A stretch of 63,746 bases of DNA from Planctomycetota bacterium (GTDB lineage: Bacteria; Planctomycetota; Planctomycetia; Planctomycetales; Planctomycetaceae): assembly GCA_027623235.1 (NCBI GenBank), contig JAQBVJ010000029.1:1-63746 (forward strand). The letters run 5' to 3'. The translations under genes and the position numbers were made by a program. The stretch's first letter is position 1; each line of letters starts with the position of its first letter. This document shows, one piece after another, positions 16,514 to 25,005 of the stretch. The notes under the pieces were generated by a model. That model made no database searches. It was not told the DNA's origin and worked only from the letters and a program-made list of their open reading frames with translations.

Positions 16514-17794
16514 TTACGAACCGCCTCGCCCCGAGAATACCCGCTGAGCGATCGCATGCCACGCCAGGCCGACGGCAATCAGCACAAGTCCCACAAACCA
16601 GAACGGAATCCAGACGGCCAGCAGCAGGCATCCGCCAAGACCGGCCATCGACACAATTCGCGGGATTCGCTGCTCCTCAACCGGCTGCCGCAGGGCACAC
16701 AGATTCGCGGTGGCGTAATAAATCAGCACGGTCAGAGCACTCAGCGACCAGGTCAGCTTCGGGTGACCGACGATCAGAATCAGAGCCACGATGCCGACCG
16801 CGACGAGGATGACAGCCCGGTTCGGTGAGTCGCCATTTTTGTTGAGGACGCTGAACCAGGGAGGCAGGTCGCCTCGCCGAGCCATCGCGAGAACGACTCG
16901 CGACAGGCCGAGCAGAAGGTTCATGAGCACGCCCAGCATCGCCGTCACGGCCCCCACCACGATCAGAGTTCGCAGCCACCGCGGAGCCATCGAGAGCGCG
17001 TCAAACAGCGATGCTTCCGTCGATCCGCCCTCGGGAATCCGAACCAGCACAAACGCCACCGACGTGTAAATGAGCGCGGACGCCCCGATCGTCAGCGCGA
17101 TGGCGATCGGTATGTTGCGCGCGGGGTCGCGGATCTCCTCGCCCATCGTCGCGACTCGGCCGTAACCGGTGAACGCGACAAACACGAGTGCGGCCGCGTG
17201 AAGAAATGTCTGAGCCTGGAACGGCCTCTTCGCGGCCGCGGCCGGAGCGGCCTCAACCGTCAATCCGTAACACACAAACGCCGACAGAGCCACGACGCTG
17301 ATCGCGACCAGAATCGCGTTCGCTCGAACAGACCGCTTGAGTCCGCTCAGCACGAGCACGGTCATCACGACGACGGCGGCCGTCGCGGTGATTTTCATGT
17401 CGAACTTCGCGACTGCCGGTACCAGTCTCGCCAGATAAATTGCGAAACCAGCGGCCGCCGTCGCGGCGGACGCCCCCTTCGCGACAAGGAACATCCACCC
17501 GGCCAGAAAGCCCAGCTTCGGGTTGAGGTACCGGTAGCCGTATTCGTAAGACCCGCCGCTGACCGGATGAGCGGCCGCCAGTTGAGCACTGCTCAACCCG
17601 TTGCAGAGTGCCAGCAGTCCGGCCAGCAGCACGGCCAGCGGAGTCCACTGGCCGGCATGAGCCACAACGAGGGCGAGGCTGAAAAATACGCCCGTGCCGA
17701 TGATCGACCCGAGCCCGAGAACCACCGCGCCGAACAGACCGACCGTTCTTTTCAGGGACGCTGCGGGAGCGGATGCCTGGCCAGGGTCGCTCAC
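16514..17794 (-). CDS. APC-superfamily amino acid permease
   Basis: A 426-residue transporter with about 12 hydrophobic helices. It matches the amino acid-polyamine-organocation superfamily: the unwound helix-1 motif VVLGLGSIIGTGVFFSLAL (about residues 21-40), LCNGLSSAQLAAAHPVSGGSYEYGYRYLNP and FVAFTGYGRVATMGEEIRDP. It probably imports an amino acid or related amine by proton symport or exchange; the substrate is not readable. It starts with GTG and has no clear ribosome site. It is upstream of and probably co-transcribed with the aldehyde oxidoreductase, which suggests that the imported compound yields an aldehyde (inference). Confidence 0.88.
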   Translation of the reverse strand: MSDPGQASAPAASLKRTVGLFGAVVLGLGSIIGTGVFFSLALVVAHAGQWTPLAVLLAGLLALCNGLSSAQLAAAHPVSGGSYEYGYRYLNPKLGFLAGWMFLVAKGASAATAAAGFAIYLARLVPAVAKFDMKITATAAVVVMTVLVLSGLKRSVRANAILVAISVVALSAFVCYGLTVEAAPAAAAKRPFQAQTFLHAAALVFVAFTGYGRVATMGEEIRDPARNIPIAIALTIGASALIYTSVAFVLVRIPEGGSTEASLFDALSMAPRWLRTLIVVGAVTAMLGVLMNLLLGLSRVVLAMARRGDLPPWFSVLNKNGDSPNRAVILVAVGIVALILIVGHPKLTWSLSALTVLIYYATANLCALRQPVEEQRIPRIVSMAGLGGCLLLAVWIPFWFVGLVLIAVGLAWHAIAQRVFSGRGGS

Positions 17795-17883
17795 GGGAGG
17801 GCTCGTCGAGGAGGGATGCTCGGATCGGCGAGAGTATCCGGAGGCGAGGCTCGTCGATCAATCGTCAGGTCATCGGAGGTTGA

Positions 17884-17983
17884 ATTTGTCATTAGTTATT
17901 TTTCAACAGTCATTTGCCATTGGTACTGGGCTCCGTAGCACCTCAAATGAATAATGACAATTGACAAATAACTAATGACAAAT
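17884..17983. repeat. Degenerate heptanucleotide repeats in inverted arms
   Basis: Arms 17884-17920 and 17946-17983 are inverted copies whose first 18 bases (ATTTGTCATTAGTTATTT) match perfectly. Each arm reads as 7-base units close to TCATTNG (for example from 17889: TCATTAG, TTATTTT, TCAACAG, TCATTTG, CCATTGG). The segment is AT-rich against a GC-rich background. The same heptamer type occurs at 60178-60198. Nothing else is seen in 17795-18068. Confidence 0.75.
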
Positions 17984-18068
17984 CATCGCTTCCACCTAAC
18001 ACACCGTCGAATCGGCCGTTGAGAAGAGAAGTCAAAGACTCGCGTTCAGCTGTCCTCGAGGAATTCCC

Positions 18069-19229
18069 GTGAGAACTTTCGCAATAACTCTCTGCGGTGC
18101 TGTTCCTCACTCTCCCCGCCCAGGCCACGAGTGTCGCCCCGCAGTTCTGGGAGCAGACGCGAATGGCCTCGATCGTCGCTGTCGGAACGGCGCAGCGACA
18201 GGGCAATCAAATCACGTTCACCGTGTCGAGAATCCTGAAGGGCGAGCCCGGACGAGCCGGTGTATTTCACCGGTCCCCCGGAAGGAATCGAAAAGGGTGA
18301 ACCCTGCATCGTCTTTCTGACGGCAGAGGGTGCGGGTGCTGCGCGACGACTCACGTTGCGGGAAGCGTTCCTGGAGCGGGCTGAGTTTGAAGAAAACGTC
18401 AAGGACGTTGTGAATCTCGACGCGCTGCCGGATGAGGATTCCAAGTGCCGGCTGCTGGTCGACTTTGTGATCGGTGGCGGACCGTCTCAGTACTACGCGC
18501 GGGATGAGCTCACCCAGCACTACGACAAGGAAGGCTACCCGGACCTGTTTGAGGAGATCGCGCCGACCCCGAGTCTCGCTCGTGGTTCGTTCAGCTTCTT
18601 TGTCAGATCGAAGGCAAAAAGGCACTCGCCCGAATGATGCAGGTGCTGGAATCTGACCCGCCAGACATGCAGCTGATCGCGATCGCGGCGCTGTCGCAGC
18701 TCGACAAGGGGAACGAAGAGGTCTCGCGGGCTCTTGTCCCGTTTCTGAAACACGACGACCCAATGATCCGGGCTCAGACCGTCGTCGCTCTTGACGAGCG
18801 CGGCCATCACTCGGCTTCTCCACAGATCGTTGAGGCAATGTCCGACTCGAACGCGCAGGTGCGAGGCGCCGCCGCAGGCTGGCCGTGGTACGACGAGTCG
18901 CTGCAGACTCCAGAGACGATTCCGCTGCTGCGAAAGTTGACGAAGGACCAGGACGAATGGGTCCGCTTCCGGGCTGGCGACGCGCTGATCCAGGTCGGCG
19001 ACACAGCGTCGTTTTACTCCCCATCGTGGCGGTCGTGGTCGGCTACGCGATGGGAGCCGGCATCGGCTTCTGCCTGGGCGAGTACCACGCGGCGAATCCG
19101 CTCGTCCACGCGCTGTTCCTGACGCCGGCCCTGACTGTTCCGCTTTGTCTGCTGAGCTTCGAGGCGGTCGCCACAGTCCGCTCGCGCAGGAAGAAGTCGT
19201 CTGAGTCTGTTGAAGCGGCTACGGCATAG
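18069..19229 (+). pseudogene. HEAT-repeat secreted protein, multiply frameshifted
   Basis: One ancestral gene seems to run through three frames. A signal peptide starts MRTFAITLC from GTG 18069 and continues after a shift near 18097 as LFLTLPAQATSVAPQFWEQT. Another shift near 18255 leads into PVYFTGPPEGIEKGEPCIVF, and another near 18590 into LLCQIEGKKALARMMQVLE. HEAT-like repeats follow (LIAIAALSQLDKGNEEVSRA, PMIRAQTVVALDERG, WVRFRAGDALIQVGD). A last shift near 19010 opens a C-terminal membrane segment (IVAVVVGYAMGAGIGFCLGE). At least four shifts in 1.2 kb favour a decayed gene, though assembly indels are possible. The original role is unknown. Confidence 0.7.
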
Positions 19230-19386
19230 GGTGGCCGTCGCGCCGGGTTTCTCCGCGGTCGATGAATCAACAATCGCTGATCTGGCTCGCAGCCCGCGCC
19301 CGCTCTCTGGTACGATGGCCGACCAGATTTTGAGGCCTCCAGCCAGCCGTCGAGTTCCGCCCACTCACCCATCGCGGAGAAATATC

Positions 19387-20700
19387 ATGAGCGAAAAACC
19401 AGCCGAGAACCGTCGCGAGTTTATCAAGAAAAGTACCGTCTCTGTCGCGGGAGCCGCCATTGCCGCAAACCTGGCAAGCCTCTCCTCAGGAGCCTACGCG
19501 TCCGGCACCGACACGCTGCGGATCGGCCTGGTCGGTTGTGGCGGACGCGGTTCCGGAGCTGCCGCCGATGCCCTCAGCGGAGACCCGAACACGGAACTGG
19601 TCGCCGTCGCCGACGCGTTCATGGATCACGCGGAAGCCTCCGTCGGCCGACTCGAAAAACTGGGCGGCATCGGGGATCGAGTCAAAGTCAAAAAAGAAAA
19701 CATGTTCGCCGGCCTGGACGCGTACAAACACGTCATCGACTCGGTCGACGTCGTGCTGCTCTGCACTCCGCCCGGCTTCCGCCCCGAACACCTGAAGTAC
19801 GCTGTCGAAGCCGGCCGGCACATCTTCACCGAGAAACCGATGGCCACCGACGCTCCCGGACTGCGATCCTGTCTGGAGTCGGTTGCGGTTTCCAAGACGA
19901 AACCGTTCGCCATGCTGGCGGGTTTCTGCTGGCGCTACGACTACGAGAAGAAAGCTCTGTTCGAGCGATGTCTCGGTGGAGAAATCGGCGACATTCGAGC
20001 CGTCTACGGCACTTACCTGACGTCTCCGGTGAAGCCGATGCCGGCGGCCAGTACTCGCCCCAAAGGCATGCCGGATCTCGAGTGGATGGTTCGCAACTGG
20101 TACAACTTCGCCGGCCTGTCCGGAGACGGTCTCGTCGAACAGGCGTGCCATACGGTCGACTGGATCGGCTGGGCGATGGGCGACAAACCGCCGGTCAGCT
20201 GCACTGCCACCGGCGGTCGGCAGTTGAAGGCCGAAGGCGGAGACATCTACGACCACGTGTCGATCAACTACGTCTGGGATAACGACGCCCGGGGCTTCCT
20301 CGCCCAGCGTCAAATTCCCGGTTGCTTCAACGAGAATCAGTTCACGATGCTCGGCACAAAGGGAACGGGAAAAGTCTCCCGTCGCGGCAGCACCATCGAC
20401 GACTTGAATGGCAAGACGACCTGGAAGTACGAGGGTCCAAAGAAAAGCATGTACCGCATCGAGCATGAAGAGTTCTTCGCCTCGATCCGTTCCGGCAAGC
20501 ACATCCACAACGGCGACCGGATGTGCAACAGCACGCTGATGGCCATCATGGGTCGCCTCGCCGGCTACACAGGCAAAGAGATCAGCTGGGAGCAGGCCCT
20601 GAACTCGCAGGAAAAACTCGTCCCGGAAATTACCGACGGCTGGAACTCACCGGTCACCTTCCGGGACGTCCCACTGCCAGGCGTCACGAAGTACGTGTGA
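19387..20700 (+). CDS. Gfo/Idh/MocA-family oxidoreductase, Tat-exported
   Basis: A 437-residue NAD(P)-dependent oxidoreductase-type protein of the Gfo/Idh/MocA family, which typically acts on sugars or cyclitols. A twin-arginine signal (NRREFIKKSTVSVAGAAIA, about 8-26) precedes the Rossmann motif RIGLVGCGGRGSGAA (about 45-60). The family segment HIFTEKPMATDAPG carries the E-K-P motif, with the catalytic Lys near 158. ACHTVDWIGWAMGD is the substrate-domain helix with the conserved His. Exported members are numerous in planctomycetes and their substrates are mostly unknown. ATG 19387 is used; the frame is open further upstream but overlaps the pseudogene. It ends before the terminator at 20724-20761. 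Confidence 0.92.
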   Translation: MSEKPAENRREFIKKSTVSVAGAAIAANLASLSSGAYASGTDTLRIGLVGCGGRGSGAAADALSGDPNTELVAVADAFMDHAEASVGRLEKLGGIGDRVKVKKENMFAGLDAYKHVIDSVDVVLLCTPPGFRPEHLKYAVEAGRHIFTEKPMATDAPGLRSCLESVAVSKTKPFAMLAGFCWRYDYEKKALFERCLGGEIGDIRAVYGTYLTSPVKPMPAASTRPKGMPDLEWMVRNWYNFAGLSGDGLVEQACHTVDWIGWAMGDKPPVSCTATGGRQLKAEGGDIYDHVSINYVWDNDARGFLAQRQIPGCFNENQFTMLGTKGTGKVSRRGSTIDDLNGKTTWKYEGPKKSMYRIEHEEFFASIRSGKHIHNGDRMCNSTLMAIMGRLAGYTGKEISWEQALNSQEKLVPEITDGWNSPVTFRDVPLPGVTKYV

Positions 20701-20723
20701 TTCGGTACGGTTTCAATAATAAG

Positions 20724-20761
20724 AAAGGCCTCGATTGCCAGGAGCAGTCGAGGCCTTTTTT
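20724..20761 (+). terminator. Rho-independent terminator between convergent genes
   Basis: AAAGGCCTCGA (20724-20734) pairs with TCGAGGCCTTT (20748-20758) around a 13-base loop, and a T run follows on the plus strand. The opposite strand also ends in T-rich sequence, so it may serve both the Gfo/Idh/MocA gene and the convergent DUF1501 gene. Confidence 0.85.
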
Positions 20762-20773
20762 GTTGGACAGCAG

Positions 20774-22150
20774 TCAAATCAGTCCTTTGATTGGCTGTTT
20801 TCCGAAGTCGACCAGGGGGAAGGGGCGGCCGGCGGGGCCGGGGAGGTGGGCTTCCAGGTTGTAGCCGAGGCTTTGGAAAATCGTGGCAACAACGTTGCCG
20901 GGGTCGGCCGGGTTTTCGGCGGGGACTCCGCCGATCGGGTCGCTCGTGCCGACCACCTGACCGCCTTTGACTCCACCGCCGGCGTAGTACGTTGTGAAGC
21001 AGCCAGGCCAGTGGTCTCGGCCACCGGCCGGGTTGACTCGCGGAGTCCGGCCGAATTCTTGCAGGTTGCACACGAGCGTGTTTTCGAGCAGCCCTCGATC
21101 GACAAGGTCACTGATCAGGGCTGAGTAAGCCTGGTCGTACATCGGGGCGACGATATTTTTCATGCCCTCGATCGAGGTGAACGGGGCCGAGCCGTGGATG
21201 TCCCACGTCACTTCGTCGAAGACGGTCAGAAACGTGTTGACCGTGACGAAGCGAACGCCGGACTCGATCAGCCGCCGGGCCAGCAGGCAGCACTGACCGA
21301 AGCGGGTTCGGCCGTAGCGGTCGCGGACGGCAGCCGGTTCTTTGGAGAGGTCAAACGCTTCCCGGGCCTGAGGGCTCGTCATGAGGCGGTATGCCGTGTC
21401 GAAGTTGCTGTCGAGCTGCCGGGCGTTGGGGCTCGCTTCGAAGTTCCTGACCGTCTCGTCGACGACCTCGCGCAGTCGCTTGCGACGGTCGACTCGAACA
21501 GTGCCGAGATCCGCCGGCGGGAGCAGGTCGGGGACTTTGAAGTCCGGCGTCGACGGGTCGGCGTTCAGAGAAAACGGGTCGTGAGCTTTGCCCAGGAAGC
21601 CTCCCGCCTGACCGTTGGGCAGGTTGCCGCCGCCTCGCCCCATCAGCTCCGGCAGCACGACGAATGGCGGCAGGTCCGACCTGCGACCCTGCAGGTAGCT
21701 GGCGACGGCTCCCGCGTGAGGCGTGTTGACTCCGCCCTGGAACTGCCGGCCGGTCTGCATCATCTGCCACCCGGCGTCGTGAACGGCAGCACTCTGGTGG
21801 TAACACGACCGCACGTAGGAAACATGCTTCGCGACCTCGGCATGCTTCGGAAAGATTTCCGAGATCTGGATTCCTTCGACCGTTGTGTCGATCGGCTTGA
21901 ACGGGCCGCGGATTTCGGCCGGGGCGTCCGGCTTCATATCCCACGTGTCCAGCTGCGAGGGTGCTCCCAGATTAAAGATCATGATCACGGACCGGTCATC
22001 GTGTCCGTCGGCCAGAAGCCCCTGCTCTTTCGCCTGAGCATGCTGAGCCAGCGTGTAGCCGACCGCCCCCAGCGTCCCCGCCTGCAGAAAATCCCGCCGC
22101 GAAACACCGTCACACGTGCGGGCGGATCCTTTGCCTTCAAATTTCAACAT
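20774..22150 (-). CDS. DUF1501 family protein 2, Tat-exported
   Basis: A 458-residue DUF1501 protein. The twin-arginine signal is VSRRDFLQAGTLGAVGYTLA (about 16-35). Family blocks are IMIFNLGAPSQLDTWDMKPD, APAEIRGPFKPIDT, HVSYVRSCYHQSAAVHDAG, VTWDIHGSAPFTSIEG and LQEFGRTPRVNPAGGRDHWP. It is distinct from the other three copies in the N-terminal metal-site region. The start is supported by GGAG nine bases upstream. It is alone on its strand between pepA and the Gfo/Idh/MocA gene, without a DUF1549/DUF1553 partner. Confidence 0.92.
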   Translation of the reverse strand: MLKFEGKGSARTCDGVSRRDFLQAGTLGAVGYTLAQHAQAKEQGLLADGHDDRSVIMIFNLGAPSQLDTWDMKPDAPAEIRGPFKPIDTTVEGIQISEIFPKHAEVAKHVSYVRSCYHQSAAVHDAGWQMMQTGRQFQGGVNTPHAGAVASYLQGRRSDLPPFVVLPELMGRGGGNLPNGQAGGFLGKAHDPFSLNADPSTPDFKVPDLLPPADLGTVRVDRRKRLREVVDETVRNFEASPNARQLDSNFDTAYRLMTSPQAREAFDLSKEPAAVRDRYGRTRFGQCCLLARRLIESGVRFVTVNTFLTVFDEVTWDIHGSAPFTSIEGMKNIVAPMYDQAYSALISDLVDRGLLENTLVCNLQEFGRTPRVNPAGGRDHWPGCFTTYYAGGGVKGGQVVGTSDPIGGVPAENPADPGNVVATIFQSLGYNLEAHLPGPAGRPFPLVDFGKQPIKGLI

Positions 22151-22406
22151 CGCAGTGGCTCCGGTCTGGCTCAGTACTTTTGGTGGGGCCGGTTTCTCAG
22201 CAGCTCGGTCCGAAAAACTCGCAACGGGACATTCTGCGGGAAGGGAGAAATGAAGTCCAGTAGTGCCTCGTCAAGACAAACGGCACACAGGGCGAGGCTG
22301 CGCGTCCGGCTCTGTCTTCCCTTCCGCTCCAGTCGATTGACAAACTGCGTGCGGGCGCGAGGATCTCCTCACACGACAATCGCATTCCAGCCACCGGAGC
22401 AGCAGC

Positions 22407-23891
22407 ATGGAGATTCAGGTCAGCACACAGGCATGGCACGAAGCGGAGGCCGACTGGCTTGTCGTCGGCGTGACGGAATCTCCCGACTTGTCCGGCAGCT
22501 TCGCGGCGCTCGACGCATCACTGGGCGGATCGCTTAGCCGACTGGTTGAGGCCGGCGACTTGACCGGAAAACTTGCCGAACTGCTGCCGGTACTCGACGC
22601 GCCGGGCCTCTCCGCCCGACGACTGCTCGCGGTCGGACTTGGAAAGGCCGACGAGCTGAATGGCGAGCGGTTTTGCAAAGCAATGATGACGGCTGTCCGC
22701 AGCGTGGCCTCAAAGAAGGACCGCTCGCTCGCGCTGGCGCTGCCCGAATCCCTGAGTGGACTCTCGACTGCCGATGCCGCAGCCATCGCGGCGCGGGCGA
22801 TCGTCGTCGGACCGGTCGGTCAGGACAGCCTCAAGACCGAGCCTGGACATCACCCGCTCGCAGCGGCGACGGTCCTCACCCCGGTCGACGGCGAAGCAGA
22901 TGCGAAGGCCGGCGTCACGAAAGGCACGATCATTGGCGAGGCGATGAACCTGACACGGAACCTTGTCGACCTGCCTCCCGAGATGATCTATCCGGAAAGT
23001 TTCGCCGAACGAGCCAGCGAAGCCGCCGCCGCCGCCGGAGTCAGCTGCAGGGTGCTCGGGCAGAGCGAGCTGGAAGCGGAGAAAATGGGCTCGCTGCTGG
23101 CCGTCGCGCAGGGCAGCGACCGTCCGCCGCGGGTCGTCATCGTCGAATACAAAGGGGGCAAGGCGGACGCGCCGACGCTGGCGATCGTCGGCAAGGGCGT
23201 CACGTTTGATTCGGGAGGCCTCTCTCTGAAAACGAGCGAAGGAATGCTCACGATGAAGTGCGACATGGCCGGCGCGGCGACCGCGCTGGGCGCGACCCTT
23301 GCGATCGCGCGGCTCGGCCTGCCGGTCAACGTGACGGGCTACATGGGCCTCGTCGAGAACATGGTCAGCGGCAACTCGTACAAACTGGGCGACATCCTGA
23401 CCGCGCGAAACGGTGTCACGATTGAAGTTCAGAATACGGATGCAGAAGGCCGGCTCGTCCTGGCCGACGTGCTCAGCTACGCGGTCGACAACGGAGCCGA
23501 CAAAATCATCGACCTGGCAACGCTCACCGGCGCGTGCGTCGTGGCGCTGGGCGAGGACGTGACCGGCGTGTTTTCAAACAATCAGGACTGGGCCGATGCC
23601 GTTCTCTCCGCGGCAAAGACAGCCGGCGAGGATGCCTGGCAGTTGCCCATGTTCGATCACTATGCCGAGCTGCTCAAAAGCGACGTCGCGGACTGCCGCA
23701 ACATCGGCGGCCGTTGGGGTGGCGCGATCACGGCGGCGAAGTTCCTCGAAAAATTCGTCGGCGAAAAACCGTGGGTCCACCTCGACATCGCCGGCCCATC
23801 GTTCGCTTCGAGCAACAAAGGCCACCGCGAAGGTGGTTCGACAGCCTGCATGGTGAGAACGCTGATCGAAGTCGCCGCGACGCTGGGTTAA
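22407..23891 (+). CDS. pepA: Leucyl aminopeptidase (M17)
   Basis: A 494-residue cytosolic M17 aminopeptidase with two active-site metals that removes N-terminal residues from peptides. The catalytic core has VGKGVTFDSGGLSLKTSEGM (metal-binding Lys and Asp), MKCDMAGAATALGATLA, and the signature NTDAEGRLVLADVLSYA (Asp, Glu, and the catalytic Arg). The N-terminal macro-like domain (residues 1-165) is present, and the length is normal. ATG 22407 follows CCGGAG about nine bases upstream. Confidence 0.96.
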   Translation: MEIQVSTQAWHEAEADWLVVGVTESPDLSGSFAALDASLGGSLSRLVEAGDLTGKLAELLPVLDAPGLSARRLLAVGLGKADELNGERFCKAMMTAVRSVASKKDRSLALALPESLSGLSTADAAAIAARAIVVGPVGQDSLKTEPGHHPLAAATVLTPVDGEADAKAGVTKGTIIGEAMNLTRNLVDLPPEMIYPESFAERASEAAAAAGVSCRVLGQSELEAEKMGSLLAVAQGSDRPPRVVIVEYKGGKADAPTLAIVGKGVTFDSGGLSLKTSEGMLTMKCDMAGAATALGATLAIARLGLPVNVTGYMGLVENMVSGNSYKLGDILTARNGVTIEVQNTDAEGRLVLADVLSYAVDNGADKIIDLATLTGACVVALGEDVTGVFSNNQDWADAVLSAAKTAGEDAWQLPMFDHYAELLKSDVADCRNIGGRWGGAITAAKFLEKFVGEKPWVHLDIAGPSFASSNKGHREGGSTACMVRTLIEVAATLG

Positions 23892-24228
23892 CGGGCCGCG
23901 GAACTGGAAAGTGGCACGGCCTTCCAGGCTGTGAATCAACCAGGATTCCGCAAGGCAGGATGCCAATAGTGTTCGGCAGGATGCCCATGCCACGTTTCAA
24001 CAGACTGCCACGCTCGGTAACCCGAAGAGGCTGTGAGTTTTTCAGCAGGCCGGATCAAGCGCCGCTCCGGCTGTCTTGCTGTCATGAACCGTTCCAATTG
24101 CCGGAACGGTGCCGCGTTTGGTCCGGCCTGCGACTCTCGAATTGAAAAACTCACAACCACGAAGCATCAGCGAGAGCGGGCGGCTTGAACGACCACATGA
24201 AGAATCCAGTTTGCTCCGGAACGACACG
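23892..24228. other. Intergenic region with nested palindrome
   Basis: A 337-bp stretch after pepA with no supported gene. It contains two short direct copies of GGCAGGATGCC (near 23955 and 23977) and the large nested palindrome described separately. Confidence 0.6.
24032..24155. repeat. Nested inverted repeat (three stems)
   Basis: The outer arms TGTGAGTTTTTCA (24032-24044) and TGAAAAACTCACA (24143-24155) are perfect complements. Inside, GCAGGCCGGA (24045-24054) pairs with TCCGGCCTGC (24122-24131). A central hairpin ACCGTTCC/GGAACGGT (24088-24095, 24103-24110) completes it. The design resembles a REP/MITE-type element or a structured RNA. No T run follows. Confidence 0.8.
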
Positions 24229-24918
24229 ATGGCTCCCATTTTGAAAATCCAGTGCCCGAAGTGCAGTGGCAAGTTGAAGATCACACCGCAGGACGGCCCC
24301 AGAAAAGTTCGCTGTCCCGCGTGCCAGGCGACGATCAAAGTGCCGCCGCTCTCGGAATTGAAGGCGGAACCAGGGGCTGACGACTACGGCGACTGGGCCG
24401 ACGAATCTGCCGAGGCGGAGGACGACTCGCACGCGGCGAGCGGATCCGATTCCGAGTGGGACTCAGCGGATCCAGATTCTGAATGGGACGCTGGCGGCGA
24501 CGAATACGCGACGGGCGAGTCCGACGACGACGAGTACGTGCCCGCCAGGCAGCGGCGGCGTAAGCCCGCGAACAGACAAAAAGGTCCCGCGAAGAAATCC
24601 ACCTCAAAGAAAACACAAAGCAACGACGGCGGTTCGAAAAACAAATCTGTCGTCATCGTTGGAGCGGTTTTTGGTGTTTCGATGGTCGGCGCTCTGATTT
24701 ATTTCACGGTCAGCGGTCCGGCCGACGAGAACGACGTCGCGGCTCCTGTCGGGCAGGCCGGTGTTGAGGCTCCAGAAAAAGGCGGTGCTGGAACAGCAAC
24801 GGTGGCTCTGGACGGCGAAGGCAAACCAGTTCGGAGTCCGGCCGAGATTGCCGCGTCGGCTCGCCAGTACGTTCGCGAACAGGCCAGCTTGATTGACGCT
24901 CCGCTTCGAGGGACCTGA
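24229..24918 (+). CDS. Zinc-ribbon membrane protein, N-terminal fragment of a split gene
   Basis: 229 residues ending at a stop that looks secondary. Residues 1-40 form a zinc ribbon (QCPKCSGKLKI ... VRCPACQATIKV). A long acidic Asp/Glu/Ser tract (about 48-105) and a basic tract follow, then one membrane helix (about 144-166, SVVIVGAVFGVSMVGALIYF). The frame continues past the stop: a +1 reading gives PEETPPLKSEEA, and from about 24952 the original frame resumes as WDLDANEHWVTIHKYDN into the beta-propeller fragment. Two compensating indels would rejoin them into one protein of about 1,030 residues. This is therefore a disrupted gene or an assembly error. Confidence 0.7.
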   Translation: MAPILKIQCPKCSGKLKITPQDGPRKVRCPACQATIKVPPLSELKAEPGADDYGDWADESAEAEDDSHAASGSDSEWDSADPDSEWDAGGDEYATGESDDDEYVPARQRRRKPANRQKGPAKKSTSKKTQSNDGGSKNKSVVIVGAVFGVSMVGALIYFTVSGPADENDVAAPVGQAGVEAPEKGGAGTATVALDGEGKPVRSPAEIAASARQYVREQASLIDAPLRGT

Positions 24919-25005
24919 GGAAACACCGCCGTTGAAATCTGAAGAAGCTGGGACCTCGATGCGAACGAGCACTGGGTCACGATTCACAAATACGACAACA
25001 CTCTT

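Noticed and set aside
18474..18656. Separate small ORFs within the HEAT region
   Set aside because: They are pieces or shadows of the single frameshifted gene at 18069-19229.
21194..22537. Plus-strand open frame of 447 codons
   Set aside because: Opposite to DUF1501 protein 2 and running into pepA out of frame; no motif.
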